This document shows, one piece after another, positions 14,701 through 25,435 of a DNA stretch of 64,000 nucleotides. Every line of letters begins with the position of its first letter. The stretch's first letter is position 1. Origin of the DNA: Norana najaformis. Its lineage: Eukaryota; Annelida; Clitellata; Crassiclitellata; Hormogastridae. The stretch spans positions 868,001 through 932,000 of the forward strand of contig OZ029928.1 of NCBI GenBank assembly GCA_964023275.1, written 5' to 3'. Under the pieces are notes generated by a model that was given only the letters and a program-made list of their open reading frames with translations, was not told the DNA's origin and ran no database searches. The translations under genes and the position numbers were made by a program.

Positions 14701-14815
14701 AAATATGTATATACATTTATATATAGAGTCATTATGTTGGCATTCTCGGCTTTATTTTTTTTCATTTTTCTAAAACATCGCATTGTAGGCTTCTTCTTCT
14801 TCTAGTGCTCTGCCG

Positions 14816-15439
14816 TCAGGCAGGTCCACATGTCCAATGACGCCACTCTTCTCTGTTGTTTGCTCTTCTCTTTAGCCCTTCATATCCATCTTCTAGCATC
14901 ATCCAGTCCAGTATCATCTGTCGAGGTCTTCCGCGTGTCTTTTTCCCCTCCATTCTTCCCTCGAGTATGTCTCTTACAATATTGTCTCCTCTTAGAACAT
15001 GACCCATCCACTTCTTTTGCCGGTTTCTTATTGTCTCCAGTATAGTTCTTTTCTCCTCTACCATCTGTAGGACCTCCTCATTCGTCCTTTTTTCTGTCCA
15101 GCTGATTTTCTCCATCCTTCTCCAGATCCACATTTCAAAGGCTTCTATTCTTTTGATGTCCTCCTTTCTCATTGTCCATGTCTCCGATCCGTATAGGACC
15201 ACACTCCATATCAGTGTCTTGATCAGTCTCTTCTTTAGATTCTTATTTAGTCTTCCTCTTAACAGCTCGCTTCTCTTGTAGAAGTCATCCTTTCCCATTG
15301 CGATCCTCCTTTTTATCTCCACGTGGCATTTTGCGTCCTCTGTAATCGTGCTTCCCAGATAACAGAAGCTCTTTACTTGTTCTATTATATCCCCGTTCAG
15401 TGTAATCCTAACTGTTTCCGCCTCTCCTCTCCCTATCAT
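14816..15439 (-). mobile_element. RTE-like LINE 3' fragment
   Basis: A 207-residue minus-strand frame carries the region downstream of the RT in APE-type LINEs. Motifs are [64 protein letters not shown] and [14 protein letters not shown]. It ends near HWTCGPA, the usual end of this protein group. The RT core and endonuclease are absent (5' truncation). It lies in the gene B intron between exons 15768-15924 and 14268-14453, in the same orientation as the gene. The frame is intact, so the copy is younger than the one at 7160-8060. Confidence 0.85.
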
Positions 15440-15767
15440 TGTAGGCTATGTTACAAAAAGCGTGCTACACCAATGCTTCTTATACTGTAAGTCGTACATA
15501 GAGGTAATGAATATGCAAATCTGTGGAGCTGCAGTTCACCAACCATCTACTGTTTCCTTCAAATAGCACTGTTGCAGGACAGTTACTTAGGCGTAAGTAT
15601 CTTGATCGAGGTCACCAAAATAGCGAAAGCTTTACAGACTAGAACCGGCGATCAGTTGATCTCGTGACAAATGTTAAATCGAGTGACAAACAGCATCTAA
15701 TCTATTTTGATAACTTTTAATGCATCTATAAACAAAAAAGACGCATCAAAGTATAAGGCGAACCTAC

Positions 15768-15924
15768 CGGTCTGTTCGGCGGTGGCGGTGGCCTTTGTGG
15801 TCCAGCTGAGCTTGACGCTGGTGTGTGGACCGATGCCACAGGTGATGGAGGAGCAGGAGGAAGAGACGAAGGCGACAGAGGAAAACGATTTTCTCCACGG
15901 GTGCTTCCGGATATATCGTCCAAT
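15768..15924 (-). CDS. gene B proline-rich cytoplasmic exon
   Basis: Acceptor CTAG is at 15925-15928 and donor GTAGG at 15767. The 157-nt exon is entered in phase 2 and left in phase 0, matching the neighbouring exons. It begins RLDDISGSTRGENRF (first Arg shared with exon 16606-16627), then becomes Ser/Pro-rich (SPSSLPPAPPSPVAS), and ends GPQRPPPPPNRP. The PPPPNR part fits a class II SH3 ligand (PxxPxR). It is predicted cytoplasmic because it follows the TM exons. No Tyr is present here; the tyrosine motifs are in the next exon. Confidence 0.78.
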
Positions 15925-16605
15925 CTAGAAACGAATTGAACATAAACGTCTTAAGTTGTCAAAAAGCTATAGAAAGTTTTCTTAGCTTCTCTATTATGAC
16001 AATCGTGAACGACATATTATTTGTCGCGAAATATTTGTAAAAAAGGACTATGAATTGTATTGAAATTGAAGTGACTCTGGGTACAAAGGTCAGCCTTGTA
16101 GTCTCGGTCTCAAGATTTGGTTTTCAGACATCTCAACCTCGTCTCGCCTTCAAGATTGAAAGTCTCGGTCTCGTACCATTACGGCAGCAATTGATTCAAA
16201 CATTTTATCAAATCATTGAATACGGTCCGGTGCTACGCTCATATCTACTAGGTGAAGAACTTGCGTTAGAATAATGATGTTTAGCCCAATTTCCAGCTCA
16301 GCTAGAGAAAGGAGGGCGATTTCGGCTACTTCGTCTGATTTTTATATCTAAAGGGTAATACAAATCATAGCAAAAAGGTCAGGGTGGCTCAGTGGCTCAA
16401 ATTCCATTAATGCGAAATTTACAACTCGTTGTTTGGCCATATAACCGGTGTTTTATGTCATTAAAGACGAATAATATATAAAAATAATTTAATATATAAA
16501 ATCGTATTAATTCTGTGGCAAAACTCCCATTAGATTGCGAGGTGAATATATAATTTTTACATTTTGGAAAATTGTGTGGTATAAATGGAAAACGACATAA
16601 CTTAC

Positions 16606-16627
16606 CTGAGGTTTAGTGTCGAGTTTT
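16606..16627 (-). CDS. gene B micro-exon (22 nt)
   Basis: The exon lies between acceptor GTGTAG (16628-16633) and donor GTAAGT (16600-16605). It is entered in phase 1 and left in phase 2 and codes ENSTLNL plus the first two bases of an Arg codon. Its size alone would not support it, but it is the piece that joins the frames of 16811-16849 and 15768-15924, and both borders are canonical. Confidence 0.65.
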
Positions 16628-16810
16628 CTACACAAAATAAACAAAAGAACATTCTTTTACAAATTTATAATGGCCTAATGCGCACGACCATCACATTTTA
16701 TGTGCAAATGTATATTTTTAAAAGGAATCGGATAAGTTGTTTAGGAAGATAGTCTTTTCATGGCAGATATAAACTTTGATCTACAATGTTGACACAATTG
16801 TCCGACTTAC

Positions 16811-16849
16811 CCCTTGATTTACCACTGTAGGTTGGTCCAGTTTTGCATA
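16811..16849 (-). CDS. gene B short juxtamembrane exon (39 nt)
   Basis: Acceptor CATAG is at 16850-16854 and donor GTAAGT at 16805-16810. Read phase 1 to phase 1 it codes CKTGPTYSGKSR, preceded by a Val codon shared with the TM exon. It has one Tyr (TYSG) without a YxxL pattern. In phase 0 the same bases would read YAKL, which looks like a signalling motif, but that frame does not join the next exons and is rejected. Confidence 0.65.
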
Positions 16850-17085
16850 CTATGAGAATATAATTGGTATTCACCGTATTTTGCTTAGACGGAATACGAG
16901 AGATTGGGCTGAGTAGAAACTATGAACACAGACTAATCATAATTTACAGTTAGAAAGACTCGTATGGCCATTGTATTGGTGTCGAATTGCGATTTAAAAA
17001 TAGAAAGCGTCAAATGAATTTGACACGTGCGACGACAGATGCATTGTCGAAGTCTTGTGTTTTATCAAATCACTGGTTGTCTGAC

Positions 17086-17220
17086 CTTGCGATCCGTGTA
17101 ATTCCTGCTGACAACATGGCTTCTTGATTATAAGTATCAATATAGAGAATATGAAAACACCGCAGCTGATTGTCATGAGGACGAATAAGAAAATCCCAAG
17201 ACATTTCTTTCCGGCGTTTG
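17086..17220 (-). CDS. gene B second transmembrane exon
   Basis: Acceptor TTCAG is at 17221-17225; the donor GTCAGA at 17085 is weaker than the consensus. The exon is 135 nt, phase 1 to phase 1. It codes a short polar lead (NAGKKC), a long hydrophobic span (GIFLFVLMTISCGVFIFSIL to about LII), then KKPCCQQ, a basic and Cys-rich inner edge that could be palmitoylated. The frame joins exon 17846-18061 upstream and the cytoplasmic exons downstream. It is related to exon 29595-29702 (Lys/Cys lead, long span, CC after the span). If the weak donor is skipped, the frame reads on to a stop near 16994. Confidence 0.75.
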
Positions 17221-17845
17221 CTGAAAAACAGTAAAATAACTTAGATTAACTAATTTCTTATCACGGAAGAATAACTCTGTATAGTTCAAATGAAGCACAT
17301 ATTCACTTCATTTTCAAGTTGTTTTTTGCAAATCTAATTAAATGTAGATTAGTTTAAGAATTGATACTCAAGTGCTCACATGCAGACACAATCAAATATT
17401 TTATAAACTTCTCAATCTTATAACTTTTGAAGCACAGTTATAATGCAGAAGTCATTAGTCTATGGTACTCCAACGCCTATCCATATAGTCAGGTTGATTC
17501 CAGAGGTCAGTCTGGTGTAGTTGCATAAGGAAAGTCTAAGAAGGAGAAGAAGCACAGTGAAATAGAGATTGGTCTTAAGCCGGAATTCGAATGGCAAAAA
17601 CAGTCTCAGCAACAGAACGAACAGATTCAGAAAATGCAACGGAGAAACTTGGCCTCTCTGCCAAAAACCTTATTTTCTAAAGGCAACTGATAAAATTAGA
17701 ACAGAATATTGTGAATACGATTGCTATGTAACTGAAAAGCAATGCATTTTAAATGTGGCTTATCTTAGCTTTTTCATGGCAGCGGAATGAGTCTGGTTTA
17801 GTCGTAAAAGTGAAAGTGAAATAATCAGTCGCCCGTCTTCCTCAC

Positions 17846-18061
17846 CATGTGTAGGGTTCATGCATGGCAGCATTTTCTCGAGCCAAGGAAATCTGTTGTT
17901 TACAGTCTTTTTGTTCGATGCTCCAACATTGCTGTTGTTTCCGTTTTTATTTTCATCTGTATTCATGTTGTAGTAAGCCAGAAAGAAAACCATCGAAATG
18001 AGATTAGCAATCTCGTAAACCAATATACCGACAGCGACATACACCCAGACATCCTCACCAC
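17846..18061 (-). CDS. gene B first transmembrane exon
   Basis: Acceptor CTGCAG is at 18062-18067 and donor GTGAGG at 17845. Length is 216 nt, phase 1 to phase 1. The product begins GEDVW and has a hydrophobic span, YVAVGILVYEIANLISMVFF, with an acidic residue inside it. An Asn/Lys-rich hydrophilic loop (NTDENKNGNNSN onward) follows, then RFPWLEKMLPCMNPTH. Joined to exon 17086-17220 this gives two TM spans with a loop of about 50 residues. The span is related to that of exon 31089-31256 (W, AV, Y-x-I-x-N-L-I, VFF/VFI). No Ig or signal-peptide exon could be linked with confidence. The full protein may have more TM segments upstream. Confidence 0.75.
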
Positions 18062-18109
18062 CTGCAGGTAAAACATGAGGCTACGAATTCAGCTTCAACA
18101 TTCATATTT

Positions 18110-20370
18110 CACGCTTCATTTAATGTTTATTCCATATGAACAGCGTTAATTTAGCTGTGGCAAACTATTCCATAATTCATGTTTTAAGATCATAATTATA
18201 TCCGCAGATCATCGTATTCTGATTCACAGTGTCCGTTTACCTAAGACGAATAGATTGACTATACTTAGAAAACACCAATGAGTGTAGGGCTCTACAATTG
18301 ACAAAGGTGAAATATTTCCTATTAAACATGTCTTAATATAAAAATGCGTTGAAGTAGCATCAAGTTTGCATAGTTTACATATATGAATTAGGTCTCAAAT
18401 ATCAAATGACTTACCCGGATGGATGTGAACAGTACGTGCATAGGCTTATGTATGCTTAGTGCATATTTCGAGCATTTGTACATCTGTACATAATCACATG
18501 CTTCACAACATAATATGCAAATAAATGAAGTTCGTTCATACTCGCTCGATAATGACGACGAAGATGACGGAGTTGCTTGATGACAATAAGACTGATTTAC
18601 AAGCAATTTTAACTGACTTTATTTAAGATAATTAAAACATTTAAGTGATATCTTGAAAAAAGCCAAAACCAACTAGCAAAATCGTCAGAATCACCAAGCA
18701 ATCACACGTGCTGCGTGAAGCAAAGCAAAATTCAAGAAAAATCCCAAATAAAGCGAAATGTTTATTTAGATTTGACTTATTACAACATTTTTGGTATATT
18801 TTCACAATTTTATAATGCATTTGATATTTCTGACTTGAAAATATATGTATATTAAAGCTCCACTTATTTTGGTTTAAAAATGACTCCTTATGAGATAGCA
18901 ATAAATATATATATGTAATTATATTACTTGTAGCATGTTCAAGAATAAAATGTTGGCATTTGTAGTCAACGATGATTAACAACAATGCTTTATGCTTTAA
19001 GTTAATACTATAACAAGCAAAATGGCCTTTGACAGAGCGACAGATACTTCACAACTCAACTTATATTCTTTACTGAAAGATTACACGGTTAAAGCGTGAA
19101 GTAAGTACCTTAAGCCACTTTTTCAGTGCAGCCCGTTTCAGAAAACACCTCCGAAGCACAGGAAATAGCGTTATGCATATATATATGTATATCCGAAAAG
19201 CTTACAAATTCGTGCAGAAAAACAGATATTAATACAGTTATAGAAAACGGGTTATTATTCCTACGTGACAGAAAAAGAAACATGTATAAGCTAAAAACTC
19301 GTACATTTTACCGCATGTGCTTTAGTCTGTATTGAAAAGAAACAGCAACACTCAAGCAACAGCTAAAGAATTTCTGAAATCTTGATGCTTGTTTGCATGA
19401 AATAATTATCAACGAAAGCAATGCATCTAGGCAGAGAGAACTGTTTTAATTTTGAATATTCATATTGAATACAATAAGAATCACGGAATGTCACGTGCAG
19501 ATTGATATTTAAGAACCTAGGTAGTTATTCCAAGTGCAATTAAGTTAATATAAGTCAAAATAATAACGCTTATTTGTTAAACGTCTCTATTTAGATAACT
19601 CATAGGCCTTTTCCTGGAACTAATAATTAATAGAGTAAATGTGTCGACTCAAATGCCTTGAGGCGTTTAAGGAAGTGGGTTACATTTTACCTCTTACAGT
19701 CAGCGAATGTTGAGTAAATCGAAGAAATGTTAATCTATCTGACAGTTTTACTTGCTTGTCAGTTAAGCTAGATCGTCGTAACTTATCTGCTGACATGAGG
19801 ATTCACCTTCAATATTCGGGTGTCAACTAATTAATTAATAATAATTTAATAGTCTCTAATAATGAATTACCTACACTAAAAGTGAGATTAAACACTGCAA
19901 AGGAATGACGTCATAACAAATCATATGCAAAAACTTCATACAACTTGGCGTTCTGGATACGACGTAACAAAACGTTAATGTTTCTGCAAACATTAAGGCA
20001 TTTTTACAATTTCTTATTGACTAGTCTTACACTTCACAGCTCAAACGAAACACAAGCATGCAAATTAGTATGTTAGAAAAACTGTTTAAGCATGCAAAAC
20101 TACTTATTCTCAGCTTATCTCAATTTGTTTTGGTAAACTCCGCCTTTCTTGCAAAAAAATAAATTATCAGACGGAAGTCTAACCACGGGCGAGTAATGCA
20201 GAAGGAGCGACCTGATCGTTCATTCTGCGTCGCTCAGTAGCAGTAAGTAAGTAATATTCGTACTTCATACGGTTTAGAAAGGAGCACTCTCTAATATAGG
20301 CCAAGTAATATAATTATAATTATAAACGATACAATTTCATAAAGAAACTTCTATTGCATTTTGTCGACCT
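18110..20370. other. no gene seen
   Basis: AT-rich DNA. A 72-codon minus-strand frame at 18388-18606 ends before a GTAAGT but has no matching partner phase, so it is not called. A CATA-type microsatellite (about 20374-20424) closes the stretch. Confidence 0.45.
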
Positions 20371-20431
20371 TACATACATACACATACATACACATATACA
20401 TACATGCATACATAAATACATATATACATAC

Positions 20432-20715
20432 TGTTGCAATGGCACGTGTGGAAGGCAGGTGAGGTTAGGTCCGAAGGTGACACGTGCCCATGCAACATTC
20501 GATTAGGAACACGTGCGCATGAACTTGTGTTGAAAGGAGTGTTTGAGGGAGTGTTTAAAGGAGTGGTTGTCTTGTTGGGAGAGAAGAATATATAAAAGTG
20601 TGAGTGAAAAGTTCTTGAGAGATATTGCTGTGAGAAAAGGTTATGGGTCAGATAACAAAAGTGCTGAGTCCGCGCTTTTGAATCTTCTGCGACCACTTGT
20701 TCTAACACGGCAACA
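20432..20715 (+). mobile_element. solo-LTR-like element with primer-site-like sequence
   Basis: The segment begins TGTTGC and ends GCAACA, the inverted 5'-TG...CA-3' form of LTRs. It contains a TATA-like ATATATAAAAG near 20588. The bases directly after it begin TGGGGTTCGGTTTGACCC, which could be a primer-binding site because it starts with TGG. No second LTR copy or internal genes are seen. A fragment matching the SINE body (ATTGCTCAGCGCCATCG) follows near 20773. It is either a truncated LTR element or a short non-autonomous one. Confidence 0.45.
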
Positions 20716-20869
20716 TGGGGTTCGGTTTGACCCTTCGATGAGAGTAGGAGCATCACCGATGGTGATGAGCAGATTGCTCAGCGCCATCGTCTGATGCTAT
20801 GTATTTGGTCAGAGTTGGCTACAAAACTGAATAAAATTACAATTTAATGGGAATTTTATTTCTAAAGGA

Positions 20870-21980
20870 CAGGATATGAGGAGACCCTATCGTATTATTG
20901 TCCTATTGTATTATTGCATCAGTTTGAAAGCACGTCCAATTATAGGTCTATTAACAGCATCGTTTTTTTATTTTGCCCTAATTTCAAATTCAACATTACA
21001 AGGAAAAGTCAAACTAGATAACAAGTGACTGCTGTTGAAAATGCGACAGAATTTATTGATTTCATTCAGACTAAATATTTTTACAAGGCTTATAGCCCCA
21101 CGAATATCTGCATAGTAACAAAATATTCATAAATTAATCGTTCGCTACTAAAGCGCATTGAGTCCACACTTTATGCATAAATATCTATCAGCGCAATTGA
21201 TTTTAAGTGCTATGCAGTTGAAAACATAAAATTATTCTGGATTATAGAAAGTCACAGCATAAGGCAAAAGCAATACGATATCGACACAATTTCAGAGTAA
21301 AAAGTTATATAACAATGTCAATGCATAATTATAGTAGCAAAGCATCCTGAATAACATTTATGTTATTCACACATTATGCTATAATCACTGTAACTGTATT
21401 TCTTTCTAAATTAGATGTTATTATTGTGTATTGTATTTAATCATTTAGTCATGTAAAATGTTGTTCAGGTAACACAGTTTCGCTCATGTCAAAAGAAGTC
21501 TAACTTGATTATTAAATTCTTGGCTGTCTTCTGTCCGAAAGAGTGCTGACTCTTCTTTCATACAATCTCAAAGCGCTAAATGTAAAAGAAAAGCAGTTGC
21601 ATTACGGTTAGTTTTGCTAGATTGGTTTTCGTAGGTTGGTTTTGTTAGATTTGTCAGATAGACGCGCTTTATCCTTTTGCGCTATATTAATGAAGCAATG
21701 CTCATAAGCAGTGACACTGTTCCACAAAGGCGGTTCAGCACACGGTATGGCACGATAGGCTCGAGTTTAAGAGTAGAAAAGCGGCACCTGCATATCTCCG
21801 AGGTCATCAGAGTTGTCTTTCCACTTCGGTCAGAAACTTACCGTGCAGTAACAGTGCTTATAAAAGCGCGCAAAATCAGCAAGTGTTTTAATTTATCTCT
21901 CGTTACTGAAGCCCGCAGTTTTTAAAGCTTAAGATCATTTATTTCTGGTCTTCATTTGTTAAAATAAAATCTTGTGTAAA
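20870..21980. other. no gene seen
   Basis: AT-rich DNA without a recognisable exon or mobile element. Confidence 0.45.
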
Positions 21981-21988
21981 TATCTTAC

Positions 21989-22092
21989 CATTTGGTTGCA
22001 AAACACATTGTAGACAACGATGAATGCGATAGGAATATGAGCAACGAGAACAAGGCACCACATCACGATGATCATCCATTTCGACTTTGATC
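21989..22092 (-). CDS. isolated transmembrane exon
   Basis: The bases before 22092 read TTCAAAG and those after 21989 read GTAAGA. Entered in phase 1 the exon codes SKSKWM, a hydrophobic span (IIVMWCLVLVAHIPIAFIVV) and YNVFCNQM. It is 104 nt long, so it would leave in phase 0, unlike every other TM exon here. A one-base indel, an unseen joining exon, or use as a last exon (reading on to a stop a few codons later) could explain this. It lies between the TM pair at 29-31 kb and gene B, and may belong to either. Confidence 0.5.
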
Positions 22093-23639
22093 CTTTGAAC
22101 AGATTTTCATAAAGTTAGCTACTTTTCAAAATCATACTATGGCAGTGCAATGCAGTGCAATTGCAATAGTATCTGTACAAAGCGTCCACGAGACGTTCTA
22201 TTGATGCTTGTGTGAGAAGGAAGGATGCTTGTGTCTGTGTAGTCGAATGATGCCTATATACTAAGTCGTATTTATCAACATTCTTCCACTTAATGTAGAA
22301 CCTCGATCGTCAAGTATGATTCATCCAACAAACATAATGCTTATCTGAAAATCCCTGAATGGCAAGTTCGGTCTGCAATCTTTGAGTCACCTTAGAATCG
22401 TTTCTAATTGAAGATCCGACGATTTGGATATAGAGTAAATTTCGTGTACAAAATCTCAGGCTGCGAAGAGACTTTCTATTTTGAACATAGTCATTAGGGT
22501 GGTCCAAAGAAATAAAAATCAAGCCAGAGCCCAGGACACCCCCTAAATTTTTTAGACCTGTCATTTTTATGATTCTGGAAAAATGTCAGCTTCCTACTCC
22601 AACTTGAAGACGGTGCTCAATGACACATATATCTCAATGTAGTTAGTAGTCGTTATGTAGAAGCACATTGTTTTACAACCTGTGCTAACCTTGGTAACTC
22701 TCTTATGCAATTACTTACTTACTTACTTGTTTAAATTTGGAACATAGTGAACAGTTCTTATTGTAAATCTAGCTATCTGCTTCCCGCTCATTAGCAGACA
22801 TGTTGTTGAAATGTGTTGTTATTGATATTTTTACATCAAGTACTGTTTATGCAATAAACAATTCCCGAATTAAGATCTTTGATTGCATTTCATCAGCTTT
22901 AGCAACACTTCTGTAAGTTTTTCTTTGTTAAATATAAAGTAGCTGTTTGATTGTAATAATTACTTTTATTGGACTATGCTTAAACTGACATAAATGGCAC
23001 TGGATCATTGCTCATACAGAAGATGTCATTTCGATCTGAACTTTTTCAGCTGCTTCATGATTATTAATTCTGTTCTTTGTGCTACTGAGCAATTATCATA
23101 TATTTATGTTGACAAAATTTTCATATAAGCAGCAATTATTGTCCCACTACTTAAAGAGGGCAACGACATCAACACGCTTGAATAGCGAAGTTTTCCTGAT
23201 TGGTGCCTGTGATCTAGAGCCACTGTTCAGATTCAGGCAGTTACCAACATTCAACAGGTCCTCCAGCGGTTCCATCATTTCTTGAATGAAACCAAGTCTT
23301 TACGAAATGCTAGCCACCTAACAATTGAGGAGGTGTCAGTGCTTTGGTCAAAAGCTGCAATTCCAATGATACTGAAATCTGTGCAATTGAAAAGCTAGAA
23401 AAATTGCATGCCAATTGGCTGTTGTTGAAGAAAAACAAAGGACGCTCCTCTGAATCCCAACAACAGCGAGAGATGGCGTACATGAGGGAGTTAGACACAT
23501 TGTTTGACATCGCTCATGCTGACGCTTTAGCCACGATCAAGATTAAGGAAGACTGCGATTTTCTGCTTGATCAGAGAGCAGACCGAAAGATGTACATGGC
23601 CAACGAAGACAAGGAGCTGACAAAGAAGCAGAAGCGGGT

Positions 23640-25435
23640 TCGTAATGTAATGTATTGTAACAAGCACTTATATAGCGCTCTTCAAGTACCTCTCAAAAGT
23701 GCTGATGACACGGCTATCCTACCGATCTAAACAAGTGCGTTTTCAAGTTAACAGAGAATGAACACTGAGTTAAACTAAGTGGAAAAGTACGAATGTTTAA
23801 AGGGAGACTGTTCCAGAACGATGGACCAAAGCAGGAGAAGGCACGATGAGCAAGTAACGACGTGCGGTAACGTGGAATCAGCATATCTCCACGAGCAGCA
23901 GAACGCAGCAACCGGTCACCAGGTCGACTGGAAACAGGAACACACAGCTCCCGAATGTAAGCAGGCGCAGTGCCAACCGTAGCAGAACGGACAAGTAGAA
24001 GAACCTTGAACCGAATCCGTTCCGAAATAGGAAGCCAGTGTAGCGTCTCCCTGATGTAGTCCGAAATGTGAGAAAACTTTGGGAGATTTGCAACCACCCG
24101 AGCAGCACAGTTCAAGACAGACTGGAGCTGGCCAAGTCTGAACTTCGGGAGACCCGCCAGGATGGAATTGCAGTAGTCGATTCGTGTGAGGACGAACGAG
24201 TGGACCAGAGTAACAGCAGCTTTGAAGGACAGGTTGCGCCGTAACACACGAATCTGCCACAGCTGATAGAAACAGGATCTACAGAGAGAGTTGACATGAT
24301 CAGCCATAGTTAGTTCACCATCGAGGAGGACGCCCAGGTCACGGACCACAGGTAACACACCCCAGCCAGGAAATCCAGCCTGTAGCGCTTCAGCATCAAT
24401 CCCGAAACGCGCCCGACGTGTGCCCAGCCAAATGTACTGGGTTTTGGCCTCGTTTAACAGAAGTCGATTTGACGCCATCCAAACCCGAACCTCCGCCACG
24501 GCAGAACATACATTAGACACACAGGCATGCGCATCTGATGGATGGCAGGTGGAATATAGCTGGACGTCGTCAGCATACAGGTGGCACCGAGCTCCCAGGG
24601 AGGTGATGAGCCGGGTCAAGTCAGCCATATACAGAATGAAGAGCAATGGCCCAAGAACTGAACACTGTGGGACGCCGAATGGGAGCGGCGCCCAAGCCGA
24701 ACGATCAGACCCCAGAGCCACCATCATAGACCGCTCATCCACGAAGGAACTGATCCAGGCCAGAGGTGAAGCGCAGATGCCAAACGAGATGTTAAGACGT
24801 GTAAGAAGGATAACATGGTCAACAGTGTCAAACGCTGCACTCACGTCTAGAAGGGCAAGCAGCGTAACGCAGCCGGTGTCAATAGCATCACAGATGTCCG
24901 AGATCAGCCTCAGGAGTACCGTTTCTGTGGAATGGCCCTTTCTGAAGCCAGACTGGAACTTGGGCATCAGATCGTTCGCCTCCAAGTAGCTAGTAATCTG
25001 CTGGGCAACAAGTCCCTCAATGATCTTTGATAAAAACGTGAGGTTTGATATCGGTCGGTAGTTGCCTATTACATCCGTGTCCAGTCCCGGCCTTTTCAGG
25101 GGAGGTATGATGATGGCACGTTTTTGGTCCGGTGGAAGAAATCCATCCGCCAACGATTTGTTGCACAGCCGTACAAGGAAAGGTAGTAATTCATCAATAA
25201 AATCACGGAGTAGGAACGATGGAATGGCATCAAGGGCACATGTCTTAGGTGGAGAAGACAGGAGGAGTGATCTCAACTCAACTTCAGTGACCGCCCGAAA
25301 GTGATCGAAGCGGCACGACGTTGACGAGAAGGAGGGCAGAGGTGAACCCTCAGTAGCTCGGCGGACCCCAGAAACCTTCTCAGTCATTTAAAGCAAGTAC
25401 TCCTCAGCCGAGAACGATGGGCTCTGCATGCCGAC
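23640..25435 (-). mobile_element. 5'-truncated CR1/Jockey-group LINE inserted in the hAT-like element
   Basis: The 3' end lies at low coordinates, with a GCGCTATATAAGTGC stretch and a short ATTAC-type tail beside 23645; a similar GCGCTATATAA motif marks the 3' end of the LINE near 52200. The 5' side runs past the open frame to about 25435, where SPSFSAEEYL and a stop before MTEKV match the older copy at 8782-9069. Host transposon protein is readable on both sides. The endonuclease is missing, as is usual for 5'-truncated insertions. Confidence 0.85.
23714..25387 (-). CDS. LINE reverse transcriptase (557 residues, N-terminally truncated ORF)
   Basis: The protein copies LINE RNA into DNA at the target site. 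RT motifs in order are NYRPIS (residues 109-114), KFQSGFRKGHSTE (143-155), LLDVSAAFDTVDH with the first catalytic Asp (179-191), GVPQCSVLGPLLF (238-250) and the catalytic YADD (271-274). SNRLLLNEAKTQYIWLG, DYCNSILAGLP and SFWNSLPLNIR then lead to a C-terminal LKTHLFR. In GVPQCS the usual Gly (Q-G-S) is Cys, so activity is doubtful although the frame is open. The true ORF2 would begin upstream with an APE endonuclease; the Met used here is simply the first in the remaining frame, just after a stop. Confidence 0.88.
   Translation of the reverse strand: MTEKVSGVRRATEGSPLPSFSSTSCRFDHFRAVTEVELRSLLLSSPPKTCALDAIPSFLLRDFIDELLPFLVRLCNKSLADGFLPPDQKRAIIIPPLKRPGLDTDVIGNYRPISNLTFLSKIIEGLVAQQITSYLEANDLMPKFQSGFRKGHSTETVLLRLISDICDAIDTGCVTLLALLDVSAAFDTVDHVILLTRLNISFGICASPLAWISSFVDERSMMVALGSDRSAWAPLPFGVPQCSVLGPLLFILYMADLTRLITSLGARCHLYADDVQLYSTCHPSDAHACVSNVCSAVAEVRVWMASNRLLLNEAKTQYIWLGTRRARFGIDAEALQAGFPGWGVLPVVRDLGVLLDGELTMADHVNSLCRSCFYQLWQIRVLRRNLSFKAAVTLVHSFVLTRIDYCNSILAGLPKFRLGQLQSVLNCAARVVANLPKFSHISDYIRETLHWLPISERIRFKVLLLVRSATVGTAPAYIRELCVPVSSRPGDRLLRSAARGDMLIPRYRTSLLAHRAFSCFGPSFWNSLPLNIRTFPLSLTQCSFSVNLKTHLFRSVG

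Noticed and set aside
16385-16450. tRNA-like GGTGGCTCAGTGGCTCAA
   Set aside because: Resembles an A box but no B box or cloverleaf follows.
16811-16849. YAKL tyrosine motif if the 39-nt exon is read in phase 0
   Set aside because: Only the phase-1 reading joins the exons on both sides; the phase-0 frame runs into a stop in the next exon.
18388-18606. 72-codon minus frame ending before GTAAGT
   Set aside because: No convincing acceptor, exit phase 0 does not join gene B, and composition is not receptor-like.
24420-24989. 189-codon plus-strand open frame
   Set aside because: It is the opposite strand of the LINE reverse transcriptase, whose motifs are unmistakable on minus.
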